DNA from: Alphaproteobacteria bacterium
GTDB lineage: Bacteria; Pseudomonadota; Alphaproteobacteria; Rhizobiales; Rhizobiaceae
Assembly: GCA_018823835.1 (NCBI GenBank)
Contig: JAHJHT010000013.1
Location: 372,001-436,000, forward strand
Direction of reading: 5' to 3'
DNA: 64,000 nt
Shown: in pieces, positions 25,983-35,232 of the stretch
Layout of the letters: every line of letters starts with the position of its first letter
Position numbering within the stretch: the first letter of the stretch is position 1
Position numbers and translations under genes: made by a program
The notes under the pieces: generated by a model
Told to the model about the DNA's origin: nothing
Databases searched by the model: none
What the model saw: only the letters and a program-made list of their open reading frames with translations

Positions 25983-27464
25983 CTAGTCGACCCACCTGAC
26001 CTTGGTCAGGTCGTTAGCCTGGATCGGCGAATTTTCCCACATGCCTTCGACCTTGGCATCCCAGATGCCGATCTTCGGCAGCTCGAACAGGAAGCCATTG
26101 ACGGCGTCGTCGGCCAGGATCTTCTGCGCCTGGTGGTAGAGCTCGGTGCGTCTGGCGTCGTCCGACGTCAGGTTGAGCTCCTCGATCACCTTGTCGAAGG
26201 CCGGGTTGTCGTAATTGAAGTAGTAGTCCTTGCGCGAATAGATATCGATGTCGTTCGGTTCGGTATGCGAGACGATCGACAGGTCGTAATCCTTCTCCTT
26301 GAAGACCTGGGCGAGCCAGTCGGCCCATTCGACCGGTATGATCTCGAGGTCGATGCCGACGTCGCGCAGCTGCGAGGCGATGATCTGGCCGCCGTCGCGC
26401 GCATAGCCGACAGGCGGCAGCTTCAGCGTCGCCTTGATGCCGTTCTCGAAGCCCGCTTCCTTGAGCAATTCGCGCGACTTGGCCGGGTCGAAGGGATAGG
26501 TGCCGGTCAGGTCGATATAGGCCGCGTTGGCAGGCGAGAAATGCGAGCCGATCGGCACGCCGAGACCGCCCGAGGCGCCGTCGATGATCGCCTTGCGGTC
26601 GAGCGCATGGGCAATCGCCTGGCGCACCTTCAACTGGTCGAAGGGCGGCTTCTTGTTGTTGGTGGAGAGCACCGTCTCGCCCTCGGTCGCGCCGATGACG
26701 ACCTTGAAGCGCGGATCGGATTCGACTTGCGGTAGCGCGTCGCCGAGCTGGAAGTTGGGCAGCACCTGCACGTCGCCGGAAAGCAGCGCCGGAACGGCTG
26801 CCGCGGCATCAGGGATGATGCGGAACTCGGCCTTGTCGAGCATTGCCGGCTCGCCCCAGTAATCGGCGGACTTTACCAGCGTGATCGACGAGCCCTTGGC
26901 CCAGTTGTCGAACTTGAACGGGCCCGTGCCGATCGGCTTTTCCTTGTTGGTTTCGGCCGACTCAGGCGCCACGATGACCGCATCGCCCCAGCCCAAATTG
27001 TAGAGGAACGAACCCTGCGGGTTCTTCAGCGTCACCGTGACGGTTGCGGGGTCGACCACCTTGACGGTGTCGATGGCCGCGAACAGGCCCTTCTGCGCAT
27101 TGGTCGATTCTTCCGCGCGGGCCCGGTCGAGAGAGAATTTCACATCCTCTGCGTCGAAGTCGGTGCCGTCGTGAAACTTGACGCCGGTGTGCAGCTTGAA
27201 GGTGTAGGTCTTGCCGTCCTCGGAAACGGTCCAGCTCTCGGCGAGCCCGGGCATTACCTCGCCGCGCGAGCCGATCCGCGTCAGGCCCTCGAAGACGTTG
27301 GCGTAGAGCACTTCGTCGATTGCCGCCGCTGCGCCGGCCGTCGGGTCGAGATGCGGCGGCTCAAGCGGTACGCCGAGCACGATGTCGGTCCGGGCAGCAT
27401 AGGCCGCGGTGCACGATGCAAAGGCCAGTGCGGTGGCGGCGAGAACGGATTTCCACGGCTTCAT
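25983..27464 (-). CDS. Periplasmic substrate-binding protein, family 5 (peptide/nickel type)
   Basis: 493 residues. A Sec signal peptide (MKPWKSVLAATALAFASCTAAYA) is followed by the SBP_bac_5 fold, with LEPPHLDPTAG at the mature N-terminus and GTGPFKFDNWAKG in the middle. ATG 27464 follows GGGAGT and starts the signal peptide directly; the longer form from 27491 is unlikely. The ligand cannot be read from sequence. The M20 peptidase just upstream suggests an N-acylated amino acid or a peptide. Confidence 0.92.
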   Translation of the reverse strand: MKPWKSVLAATALAFASCTAAYAARTDIVLGVPLEPPHLDPTAGAAAAIDEVLYANVFEGLTRIGSRGEVMPGLAESWTVSEDGKTYTFKLHTGVKFHDGTDFDAEDVKFSLDRARAEESTNAQKGLFAAIDTVKVVDPATVTVTLKNPQGSFLYNLGWGDAVIVAPESAETNKEKPIGTGPFKFDNWAKGSSITLVKSADYWGEPAMLDKAEFRIIPDAAAAVPALLSGDVQVLPNFQLGDALPQVESDPRFKVVIGATEGETVLSTNNKKPPFDQLKVRQAIAHALDRKAIIDGASGGLGVPIGSHFSPANAAYIDLTGTYPFDPAKSRELLKEAGFENGIKATLKLPPVGYARDGGQIIASQLRDVGIDLEIIPVEWADWLAQVFKEKDYDLSIVSHTEPNDIDIYSRKDYYFNYDNPAFDKVIEELNLTSDDARRTELYHQAQKILADDAVNGFLFELPKIGIWDAKVEGMWENSPIQANDLTKVRWVD

Positions 27465-27582
27465 GAGGCTACTCCCGGATTTGACGGTCACATGGACGAG
27501 AACGCTTATCGAGCAAGAAGTACATCAGCCCGCCCGCAAATGCGATATTGAACCGCAGCTTTCCGCGCGGGCCGACACAGCG

Positions 27583-28860
27583 TCACGCGCCGGCCTTTCC
27601 GGTGAGCAGGCGCTCCAGCCCGAAGGCCATCACCTTGGCCGACTCGACCATGTCGGCGATGCCGACCCATTCGTCGGGCCGGTGCGCGAGGTCGAGAATT
27701 CCCGGACCATAGGCGATGCAGTCGTGCAGGTGGCCGATGCGGGCAATGTGCTTCTGGTCGTAGGTGCCGGGCGAGATGACATATTCCGGGTCGCGGCCGA
27801 AAACCTCGCGGATGCCCTCGGCGATGGCCGAGGCGACCGGCGCGTCGCGCTCGGTCATCAGCGGCAGCACTTCCATGATGTCGCGGATGGCGTAGTCGAA
27901 CTTCTCGCGGTCCCCCTTCAGCCGGTCGAGGATCGAGATCACCTCGGCCTTCACGTCGCCGAGCGATTCCTCGAGCAGGAAGCGGCGGTCAATCACCATG
28001 CGGCAGGAATCGGGCACGTTGGGCGAGGGCAGGCCGGAGAAGTCGTCGGTCTGGCCGCCGTGGATGGCGTTGATGTTCATCGTCGAGCGGCGCGCGCCCT
28101 CGGGCACGACAGGCATCCGCGTCTGCTTGCGGTCGAGCGCCGGATAGAGCTCCGCCTCGAAAGCATGCAGCACGGCGCCCATGTGGCGCACGGCGCAATC
28201 GCCGAGGAAGGGCATCGAGCCATGCGCCATCTCGCCCTTGGTCTCGATCTCGGCCCACCAGACGCCGCGATGGCCGAGGCAGATGCGGTCCTTGTTGAGC
28301 GGTTCGGGAATGATGACGTGATCTACCCTGGGTTTCGAGAAATAACCCCTGGCGGCGAGGTAGGCGACACCGCCGAAGCCGCCCGATTCCTCGTCGACGG
28401 TGCCTGAAATCTCGATCGCGCCCGGGAAGTGGGGCCGGCTTTCCAGAAAGGCCTCCACCGCGACAATCGATGCAGCGAGCCCGCCTTTCATGTCGCAGGC
28501 GCCGCGGCCGTAGACCCGGCCGTCGGCGATCGTCCCGCCGAACGGATCGACGGTCCAGCCTTCGCCGGCCTCCACCACGTCGATATGCGAGTTGAAATGG
28601 ACCGCCGGGCCTGCGCGGCTTCCCTCGATGCGCGCCACCATGTTGACGCGCGGGTAGCGGTCGCTGTCGCCGGGCGTGCCTTCGGCGCGAACGAACTCGA
28701 TGGCGAAACCGCGCTTGATAAGCCTCCCGGCGATGTACTCCGCGCACGGCCTGTAGGCATCGCCCGGCGGGTTGACGGTCGGAAACCGGATGAGGTCGGC
28801 AGTCAGCGCGGCGAGTTCGTCGCTGCGCGTGTCGATCCTGCTGGCGATGCTCTGTTCCAT
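27583..28860 (-). CDS. M20 family metallopeptidase (ArgE/DapE-like deacylase)
   Basis: 425 residues. The di-zinc site of M20 enzymes is recognisable: HFNSHIDVV (His and Asp), GRGACDMKGG (bridging Asp), TVDEESGG (catalytic Glu and ligand Glu), and late HRPDE with its His ligand. A dimerisation domain with KGEMAHGSMP is inserted, as usual. These enzymes remove acyl groups from amino acids such as acetylornithine or succinyl-diaminopimelate, or cleave dipeptides. It is first in a minus-strand run with the ABC importer (118-bp gap), so a catabolic role on imported material is more likely than biosynthesis. ATG 28860 is chosen over 28896. Confidence 0.85.
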   Translation of the reverse strand: MEQSIASRIDTRSDELAALTADLIRFPTVNPPGDAYRPCAEYIAGRLIKRGFAIEFVRAEGTPGDSDRYPRVNMVARIEGSRAGPAVHFNSHIDVVEAGEGWTVDPFGGTIADGRVYGRGACDMKGGLAASIVAVEAFLESRPHFPGAIEISGTVDEESGGFGGVAYLAARGYFSKPRVDHVIIPEPLNKDRICLGHRGVWWAEIETKGEMAHGSMPFLGDCAVRHMGAVLHAFEAELYPALDRKQTRMPVVPEGARRSTMNINAIHGGQTDDFSGLPSPNVPDSCRMVIDRRFLLEESLGDVKAEVISILDRLKGDREKFDYAIRDIMEVLPLMTERDAPVASAIAEGIREVFGRDPEYVISPGTYDQKHIARIGHLHDCIAYGPGILDLAHRPDEWVGIADMVESAKVMAFGLERLLTGKAGA

Positions 28861-29056
28861 GCCGGGAATTGAGCAGGCTCGGGTCGCGCTTGGCAAGGTG
28901 GCAGGTCAACATCCTGGTGACGCGGCGCTGCAACTATCACGTGAATTTGTTCAAATTTTCAGGACCGGCTTCGGAAAACCCTTACCTGAAGCGTGTAATC
29001 AGGCTCACCTTACGTCATAAAACAACGATCAGGTCAAAAGCGGGCAAAAGGGGGCA

Positions 29057-29491
29057 ATGATGAAAAAGCCGATTCTCATTCTGGCGGCGTTTGCAGCTAT
29101 GCTTTTCGGGACGACCCTCCAGGGGTGGGCTGCGAAGCTCGAAGCGCGAATCGACGTTTCGAGCCAGACCATGACCGTCAAGAAATACGGACGCGTCATC
29201 TACAAGTGGAAGGTTTCCACCGCTCGCCGGGGCTATGTTACGCCGCGCGGCACCTGGCGGCCGACACGCCTGCACCGCATGTGGTACTCGCGCAAATACG
29301 ACATGTCGCCGATGCCCTATTCGGTCTTCTATCATGGCGGCTACGCCATCCACGGCACGGGCGCAGTCAAGAACCTCGGCCGTCCGGCCTCGCATGGCTG
29401 CGTGCGCCTTCACACCTCGAATGCCGCGCAGTTCTATTCGCTGGTCAAGCAGATCGGCGCCGGCAACACACGGATCACCGTCGTCAACTGA
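29057..29491 (+). CDS. L,D-transpeptidase (YkuD domain), exported
   Basis: 144 residues. A signal peptide (KKPILILAAFAAMLFGTTLQGWA) is followed by one compact YkuD domain that ends in HGTGAVKNLGRPASHGCVRL, which holds the catalytic His and Cys. Such enzymes make 3-3 crosslinks in peptidoglycan, dominant in Rhizobiales, or attach proteins to it. It is shorter than most YkuD proteins because it has no LysM or linker domain. It is divergent from the M20 gene and stands alone. Confidence 0.9.
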   Translation: MMKKPILILAAFAAMLFGTTLQGWAAKLEARIDVSSQTMTVKKYGRVIYKWKVSTARRGYVTPRGTWRPTRLHRMWYSRKYDMSPMPYSVFYHGGYAIHGTGAVKNLGRPASHGCVRLHTSNAAQFYSLVKQIGAGNTRITVVN

Positions 29492-29629
29492 CGTCGGCAT
29501 CCCGCGCCGCAAGCCGGCGCGGGACTGGCCCTTGCGTGGCCCAGCCGAATAAGAGCTGATTTGGCGGCGGCAAGCATTTCCTTTGCGTGATCGCGCGGCT
29601 AGGACTCTTGCAGGGAGTCCTTTTGGCCG

Positions 29630-32479
29630 ATGAAGTCCAAGCCGCGCGTCGAACTGTCCAGACCGGTATCGGACGAGGTCCGCAAGACCACCTGCTACAT
29701 GTGCGCCTGCCGTTGCGGCATTGACGTCCACATCAAGGACGGCAAGATCCGCTACATCGAGGGCAACCGCGACCACCCGGTGAACAAGGGGGTGCTCTGC
29801 GCCAAGGGGTCGGCCGGCATCATGCAGCACTATTCGCCCGCCAGACTGCGGGCGCCGCTGCTCAGGACAGGTCCGCGCGGCTCCGGTGAATTCAAGGAAA
29901 TTTCCTGGGAAGAAGCACTCGGCATCGCCACCGGATGGCTGTCGGCGGTGCGCGCCGACGACCCGAAAAAGCTCGCCTTCTTCACCGGCCGCGACCAGTC
30001 GCAGTCATTGACCGGCTTCTGGGCGCAGCAGTTCGGCACGCCGAACTACGCCGCCCATGGCGGCTTCTGCTCGGTCAACATGGCGGCCGCCGGCATCATG
30101 ACCATCGGCGGCGCCTTCTGGGAATTCGGCGCGCCCGACTGGGACCGCACCAAGCTCTTCATCATGTTCGGCGTGGCCGAGGACCACGATTCCAACCCGC
30201 TCAAGATGGGCATCGCCAAGATCAAGAAGAACGGCGCGCGCTTCGTCTCCGTCAACCCGGTGCGCACCGGCTACTCGGCCGTCGCCGACAACTGGATCGG
30301 CATCCGGCCAGGCACCGACGGCCTGCTGATCCTCGCGGTGGTGCACGAGCTGCTCAAGGCGCGAAAAATCGATGTCGACTACCTGATGCGCTACTCCAAC
30401 GCGCCGTGGCTGGTGATCGACGCGCCGGGGACTTCCGAACACGGCCTGTTCGCGCGCGACGCCGACGGTAAACCGCTGGTCTTCGAGACGGTGACAGAGC
30501 GGGTGGTTCCGAAAGGGACCGCCGGGGCAAGGCCCGCGTTGTCCGGCCGTTACACGCTGGAGGACGGCCGCGCGGTGACGCCGTCCTTCGCGCTGCTGGC
30601 CGACAAATATCTCGACGAGAAATATGCGCCCGAGGCGGTCGCCGCTGAAACCGGTGTCGCCGCAGAGACGATCCGCGGCCTCGCGGCCGAGATCGCGCGC
30701 GCCGCCTTCGACGAGGCGATCTTCATCGAACAGCCCTGGACCGACATGAACGGCGAGCGCCATGACGGCTATGTCGGCCGGCCGGTGTCGTTCCACGCCA
30801 TGCGCGGCCTGTCGGCCCATTCTAACGGCTTCCAGACGGCGCGGGCGCTGCACATGCTGCAGGTGCTGATCGGCGCCGTCGACTGCCCGGGCGCCTTCCG
30901 CTTCGAGCCGCCTTATCCCAAGCCGCTGGAGGCGCATCCGACGCCGCACGGCAAGGCCGAGCATTTCGGTTCCAACAAGCCGTTGTCGGGCCCGCATCTC
31001 GGCTTTCCGCGCGGACCGGAGGACCTGCTGGTCGACGCCGACGGGAAGCCGCAGCGCATCGACAAGGCGTTCTCCTGGGACGCGCCCATATCTGCGCACG
31101 GGCTGATGCACATGGTCATCGCCAATGCGCATGCCGGCGACCCGTACCCGATCGACGTGCTGTTCCTCTACATGGCCAACATGGCCTGGAACTCGTCGAT
31201 GAACACGGCTGGCGTCATCGCCATGCTGGAGGACAAGGACCCGGCTACCGGCGAGTACAAAATCCCGAAGATCATCTACTCGGACGCCTATGCCTCCGAG
31301 ACGGTGGCCTACGCAGACCTGATTCTGCCCGACACGACCTATCTTGAGCGGCACGACTGCATCTCGATGCTCGACCGGCCGATCTCCGAGCCCGACGCGG
31401 TGCAGGATGCCATCCGCTGGCCGGTCGTCGAACCCGACCGCGACGTGCGCGGGTTTCAAAGCGTCATGCTCGACCTCGGCGCGCGGCTGAAGCTGCCGGG
31501 CTTCGTCGATCAGCGCGGCAACAGCATCTACAAGGACTATGCCGACTACATCGTGCGGCACGAACGGCGGCCGGGCATCGGGCCGCTCGCCGGCTTTCGC
31601 GGAGCGAACGGCGACAGGACAGGCCGTGGGGCGGCCAACCCCGATCAACTGAAACGCTACATCGAGAACGGCTCGTTCTTCTCGGCGCACATTCCGCTCG
31701 AGGCGCAGTTTTTCAAGCACGCCAACCGGAACTACCAGGACTTTGCCGTGCGCATGGGCTTCTTCGACACGCCGCAGCCGGTGACGTTCCAGCTCTATTC
31801 GGAGACGCTGCAGAAATTCCGCCTGTCGGCCGAGGGGCTGCGCGAGCCCTTGGCGCCAGAGACGCACCGGCAACGCATCCGCGACAGTTTCGACCCGCTG
31901 CCCGACTGGTACCGCCCCTTCGAGGAAGCCGCCGTCGAGCGTGACCAGTTTCCCTATCACGCGATAACCCAGCGGCCGGCGGCGATGTACCATTCATGGG
32001 GATCGATGAACCCCTGGCTGCGCCAGATTCACACCAGGAACCCGCTCTATGTGCCGGGCCCGATCTGCGACCGGCACGGGCTGAAGGACGGCGACTGGGT
32101 TCACCTGATCTCCAGCCATGGCCGCATCAAGGTGGAGATCGCGCGGATGGACGCGGTCAACGCCTCGACGATCTGGACATGGAACGCCATCGGAAAGCGC
32201 AAGGGCGCCTGGTCGCTGGACACGGACGTGCCGGAGGCCCGCAAGGGCTTTCTGATGAACCACCTGATCCACGAGTTGCTGCCGCCGAAGGGCGACGGGC
32301 TGCGCTGGTCGAATTCCGATCCGGTGACCGGACAGGCCGCCTGGTACGACCTTCGGGTGCGCATCGAGAAGGCCGAACCCGGTGAGACGAGCGAACCGCG
32401 CTTCCCGGCGATGGCGGAGCCCGGCGGCAGGCGCGGGCATCCGGACGAATTGCGCTATGGCCAGGAGTGGGCCAAATGA
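29630..32479 (+). CDS. soeA: Cytoplasmic molybdopterin oxidoreductase, probable sulfite dehydrogenase SoeA
   Basis: 949 residues of the DMSO-reductase family with bis-MGD. An N-terminal [4Fe-4S] site is formed by C22, C25, C29 and C57 (motif TTCYMCACRC), and Cys147 in HGGFCSVNM is the probable Mo-region ligand. The C-terminal half holds the molydopterin-dinucleotide-binding domain. There is no Tat signal, although tatABC is 14 kb away, so the enzyme faces the cytoplasm. Cytoplasmic location, gene order A-B-C and the N-terminal motif fit SoeABC, which oxidises sulfite to sulfate. Thiosulfate, polysulfide or other oxyanion chemistry is not excluded. The stop overlaps the next start (ATGA). Confidence 0.78.
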   Translation: MKSKPRVELSRPVSDEVRKTTCYMCACRCGIDVHIKDGKIRYIEGNRDHPVNKGVLCAKGSAGIMQHYSPARLRAPLLRTGPRGSGEFKEISWEEALGIATGWLSAVRADDPKKLAFFTGRDQSQSLTGFWAQQFGTPNYAAHGGFCSVNMAAAGIMTIGGAFWEFGAPDWDRTKLFIMFGVAEDHDSNPLKMGIAKIKKNGARFVSVNPVRTGYSAVADNWIGIRPGTDGLLILAVVHELLKARKIDVDYLMRYSNAPWLVIDAPGTSEHGLFARDADGKPLVFETVTERVVPKGTAGARPALSGRYTLEDGRAVTPSFALLADKYLDEKYAPEAVAAETGVAAETIRGLAAEIARAAFDEAIFIEQPWTDMNGERHDGYVGRPVSFHAMRGLSAHSNGFQTARALHMLQVLIGAVDCPGAFRFEPPYPKPLEAHPTPHGKAEHFGSNKPLSGPHLGFPRGPEDLLVDADGKPQRIDKAFSWDAPISAHGLMHMVIANAHAGDPYPIDVLFLYMANMAWNSSMNTAGVIAMLEDKDPATGEYKIPKIIYSDAYASETVAYADLILPDTTYLERHDCISMLDRPISEPDAVQDAIRWPVVEPDRDVRGFQSVMLDLGARLKLPGFVDQRGNSIYKDYADYIVRHERRPGIGPLAGFRGANGDRTGRGAANPDQLKRYIENGSFFSAHIPLEAQFFKHANRNYQDFAVRMGFFDTPQPVTFQLYSETLQKFRLSAEGLREPLAPETHRQRIRDSFDPLPDWYRPFEEAAVERDQFPYHAITQRPAAMYHSWGSMNPWLRQIHTRNPLYVPGPICDRHGLKDGDWVHLISSHGRIKVEIARMDAVNASTIWTWNAIGKRKGAWSLDTDVPEARKGFLMNHLIHELLPPKGDGLRWSNSDPVTGQAAWYDLRVRIEKAEPGETSEPRFPAMAEPGGRRGHPDELRYGQEWAK

Positions 32480-33243
32480 CGTCGCTTCCGGCTGCACAAC
32501 CCGCCAGGAAGCTCGGCTTGGTCATCGACCTCGACGTCTGCGTCGGCTGCCATGCCTGCGTCGTCAGCTGCAAGGAGTGGAATACCGGCGGTTACGGCGC
32601 GGCACTTTCGGACCAGGATCCTTACGGCGCCGAGGTGTCGGGCACCTTCCTCAACCGCGTGCACTCCTTCGAGGTCATCCCGGAAGGCGGCGAGATCGTC
32701 GGCGAGGCGGGCGAAGCGCGCATCGTGCATTTCCCGAAGTCCTGCCTGCATTGCGACGACGCGCCCTGCGTGACCGTCTGCCCGACAGGCGCCTCCTACA
32801 AGCGGACCGAGGACGGCATCGTGCTGGTCGACGAGGACATGTGCATCGGCTGCGGTCTGTGCGCCTGGGCTTGCCCCTATGGCGCGCGCGAGATGGACCT
32901 TGCCGCCGGCGTGATGAAGAAGTGCACGCTCTGCGTCGACCGCATCTACAACGAGACGATCCAGGAGATCGACCGGGTGCCGTCCTGCGTCAGGACCTGT
33001 CCGGCCAATGCGCGCCACTATGGCGATCTTGCCGATCCGCAATCCGAGGTGTCGCTCATGGTCGCGGCGCGCGGCGGCATCGACCTTATGCCGGAGCAGG
33101 GGACGCGGCCGGTCAACAAGTACCTGCCGCCGCGCCCGCGCCAGGCGCTCGGCGCCGGTTCGGAACAGGCGCTGCTTGCCGAGAACACCGACGGCGCGAC
33201 CGGCTTCTTTGCCTGGCTTGACGGCGTGCTGGAGAAGCTCTGA
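32476..33243 (+). CDS. soeB: Four-cluster ferredoxin subunit of the molybdoenzyme (SoeB-like)
   Basis: 255 residues. Four cysteine groups are visible in the DmsB/PsrB arrangement: CVGCHACVVSC, CLHCDDAPCVTVC, CIGCGLCAWACPYG, and the split CTLC...CVRTC. This supports four [4Fe-4S] clusters that pass electrons between the Mo site and the membrane anchor. ATG 32476 is taken because it overlaps the soeA stop; the frame also opens at 32467 inside soeA. The next gene starts 1 bp after the stop. Confidence 0.88.
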   Translation: MTSLPAAQPARKLGLVIDLDVCVGCHACVVSCKEWNTGGYGAALSDQDPYGAEVSGTFLNRVHSFEVIPEGGEIVGEAGEARIVHFPKSCLHCDDAPCVTVCPTGASYKRTEDGIVLVDEDMCIGCGLCAWACPYGAREMDLAAGVMKKCTLCVDRIYNETIQEIDRVPSCVRTCPANARHYGDLADPQSEVSLMVAARGGIDLMPEQGTRPVNKYLPPRPRQALGAGSEQALLAENTDGATGFFAWLDGVLEKL

Positions 33244-33244
33244 C

Positions 33245-34168
33245 GTGCATCCGGCGCTTTCCATCATCGTTTTCACCACGGTCTCCGGCCTCGGCTACGG
33301 GTTGGCCGTGGCGCTCGGGCTCGGCCTGCTCGACCCGATGGCGACCGCAACGAGGGTCGCGCATGTCCTTGCGCTCGGTTTGATAGCTGCCGGCCTCGCC
33401 TCCTCGACGCTCCATCTCGGCAATCCGCAGCGCGCCTGGCGCGCCTTTTCGCAATGGCGCTCGAGCTGGCTGTCGCGCGAGGGCGTGATGGCGGTCATCA
33501 CCTTCCTGCCGCTCGCCGCCTCGGCCTGGCTGGCTCTCTTCGAGGGTCGATACGTTCCGGCGCTCGGGCTGGCCGGCGCTGCCCTGTCGCTGGCGACGGT
33601 CTACTGCACGGCGATGATCTACGCCTCGCTGAAGTCGGTGCAGACGTGGCACACGCCGCTCACGCCGCTCTGCTACCTGCTGTTCAGCCTCGCGGGCGGG
33701 TTCGCGCTGGCGACGATGTTTGCTGCGGCCGGGGGCGGCACTGTGACGCTTCCCGCCGTGCTGGCGCTCATCTTCCTGGCCGCCGCCTGGGCGGCCAAGC
33801 TCGCATGGCGCAACCGCATGAACAGGCTGCGGCCGATCTCGACGCCGGAGACGGCGACGGGGCTCGGCTTCATCGGCAAGGTACGGCTCTTCGAGCGCCC
33901 GCACATCAACGACAATTATCTCACGCGCGAGATGGGCTTCAGGGTGGCGCGCAAGCATGCGGCCAAGCTTGCCATGCTGTCGCTCGGGCTTGGCGGGCTC
34001 GTGCCGGCGGCTCTGCTGGTCGGCCTGCTGGCGGCCGGACCGGCACAGGGGGCGGCAGTCGCCGTCGCGCTGCTCGCCGTTGCCTCGCATGCCACGGGCA
34101 TGCTGGTCGAGCGCTGGCTGTTCTTCGCCGAGGCGCGTCACGCGGTGATGAACTATTACGGTGGCTAG
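33245..34168 (+). CDS. soeC: DmsC-type membrane anchor subunit (SoeC-like)
   Basis: 307 residues from a GTG one base after the soeB stop. About eight membrane segments, no haem motif, and the DmsC-family features HLGNPQRAWRAF, SWLSREG and VKSVQTWHTP-like (here LKSVQTWHTP) in the second to fifth helices. It anchors the catalytic subunits and exchanges electrons with quinone. The frame is open further upstream inside soeB, but the hydrophobic protein begins here. Confidence 0.85.
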   Translation: MHPALSIIVFTTVSGLGYGLAVALGLGLLDPMATATRVAHVLALGLIAAGLASSTLHLGNPQRAWRAFSQWRSSWLSREGVMAVITFLPLAASAWLALFEGRYVPALGLAGAALSLATVYCTAMIYASLKSVQTWHTPLTPLCYLLFSLAGGFALATMFAAAGGGTVTLPAVLALIFLAAAWAAKLAWRNRMNRLRPISTPETATGLGFIGKVRLFERPHINDNYLTREMGFRVARKHAAKLAMLSLGLGGLVPAALLVGLLAAGPAQGAAVAVALLAVASHATGMLVERWLFFAEARHAVMNYYGG

Positions 34169-34204
34169 CGAATTTGCGCGGCCCGGTCAGAACTGGTGCC
34201 CCGT

Positions 34205-35218
34205 CTAGGAGCCAGCGGCATTCCTCGCCTGCTTGACGGCGCGCTTGCGCTTGCGCTCGGAAACGGCCCTGCCGCTCAGCACCCAGCGCTTGTGGAACCA
34301 CATCCACTGGCCTGGGTCTTCGCGCACCCAGCGTTCGACGACATCGTTGAGCAATTGCGTCGACTCGCCGATGTCGATGTCACCGTCGACGTCGCGCGGC
34401 AGGTCGAGCTTCTCCTCGATTTCCAGCCGATAGCGGTTGCCCTCCAGCCTGGTGCAACGCGCCGGATAGACATCGCAGTCGAAGCGGCGCGCCAGCATCG
34501 GCACGATGGGATTGGTCTCGCAGGGCCTTCCGAAGAACTCGGTGGGCAGGCCGCGGCTGAATTTCTGGTCGACCAGAACGCCGATATTGCCGCCCTTCGC
34601 CAGCGTGGCGGCGAGCGCGAAGGCGGCGCCGTGGCTGGAGGCCAGCAACTCGCCCATCTTCGACTGGCGCGTCGAGAGGATGTAGTCGGCGATGTAGGGG
34701 TTGTTGGGCGGCCGGAACAGCGCGGTCAGCTTCATGCCGTGGACGGCGCCGGCGATCGGCAGCAGCTCGAAATTGCCGAGATGGGCGGTGAAGAGGATAT
34801 GCGGCCGCTCCTCCGCAGCGATCTTCAGGAAGCGTTCCTCGCCGACGATCTCGATGCGCCCGGCCTCGCGATTGTCCGGATCGAAGTCGAACAGCGCGTC
34901 GAGGAAAATGTACTCGGCGGCGAGCCTCGCCATGTTGTCCCACATGTCGAGCGCGATCTTTTCGATCTCCTCGTCGTCCTTCTCGGGAAAGGCATGGCGC
35001 AGATTGTCGACGGCGGTGCGGTGGCGCCCGAACAGGGGACCGATGCGGCGCGCGATGCGGGCGGAGAAATCCAGCGCCTGGTCGGCCGGCAGCCGCCTGA
35101 GCAGCCACAGGGCCATCATCGCGAAACGCGCGATGATCCAGTAGTTGAACAACCGCAGGCGGGGGATTACGTGCCGCCACAGGATGAACTGGATGCGCGA
35201 GTACTTCTTGCCCGTCAA
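34205..35218 (-). CDS. lpxXL: Lipid A acyltransferase of the very-long-chain cluster (LpxXL)
   Basis: 337 residues of the LpxL/HtrB family. An N-terminal membrane segment and the catalytic AHLGNFELL (His-x4-Glu) are present, as is the SRGLPTEFFGR block. In rhizobia LpxXL moves 27-hydroxyoctacosanoate from AcpXL onto lipid A, and the position at the end of acpXL-fabF-fabF-adh makes this assignment firm. The best start is TTG 35218, which lies 14 bp after the adh stop; upstream codons read into adh, and there is no suitable ATG near the domain start. Confidence 0.88.
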   Translation of the reverse strand: MTGKKYSRIQFILWRHVIPRLRLFNYWIIARFAMMALWLLRRLPADQALDFSARIARRIGPLFGRHRTAVDNLRHAFPEKDDEEIEKIALDMWDNMARLAAEYIFLDALFDFDPDNREAGRIEIVGEERFLKIAAEERPHILFTAHLGNFELLPIAGAVHGMKLTALFRPPNNPYIADYILSTRQSKMGELLASSHGAAFALAATLAKGGNIGVLVDQKFSRGLPTEFFGRPCETNPIVPMLARRFDCDVYPARCTRLEGNRYRLEIEEKLDLPRDVDGDIDIGESTQLLNDVVERWVREDPGQWMWFHKRWVLSGRAVSERKRKRAVKQARNAAGS

Positions 35219-35232
35219 AGCCCCGGCCGCCC

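Noticed and set aside
30005..31993. A 662-codon open frame on the minus strand
   Set aside because: Antisense to the soeA-like gene, whose cysteine and cofactor motifs are intact; no recognisable domain in the antisense product.
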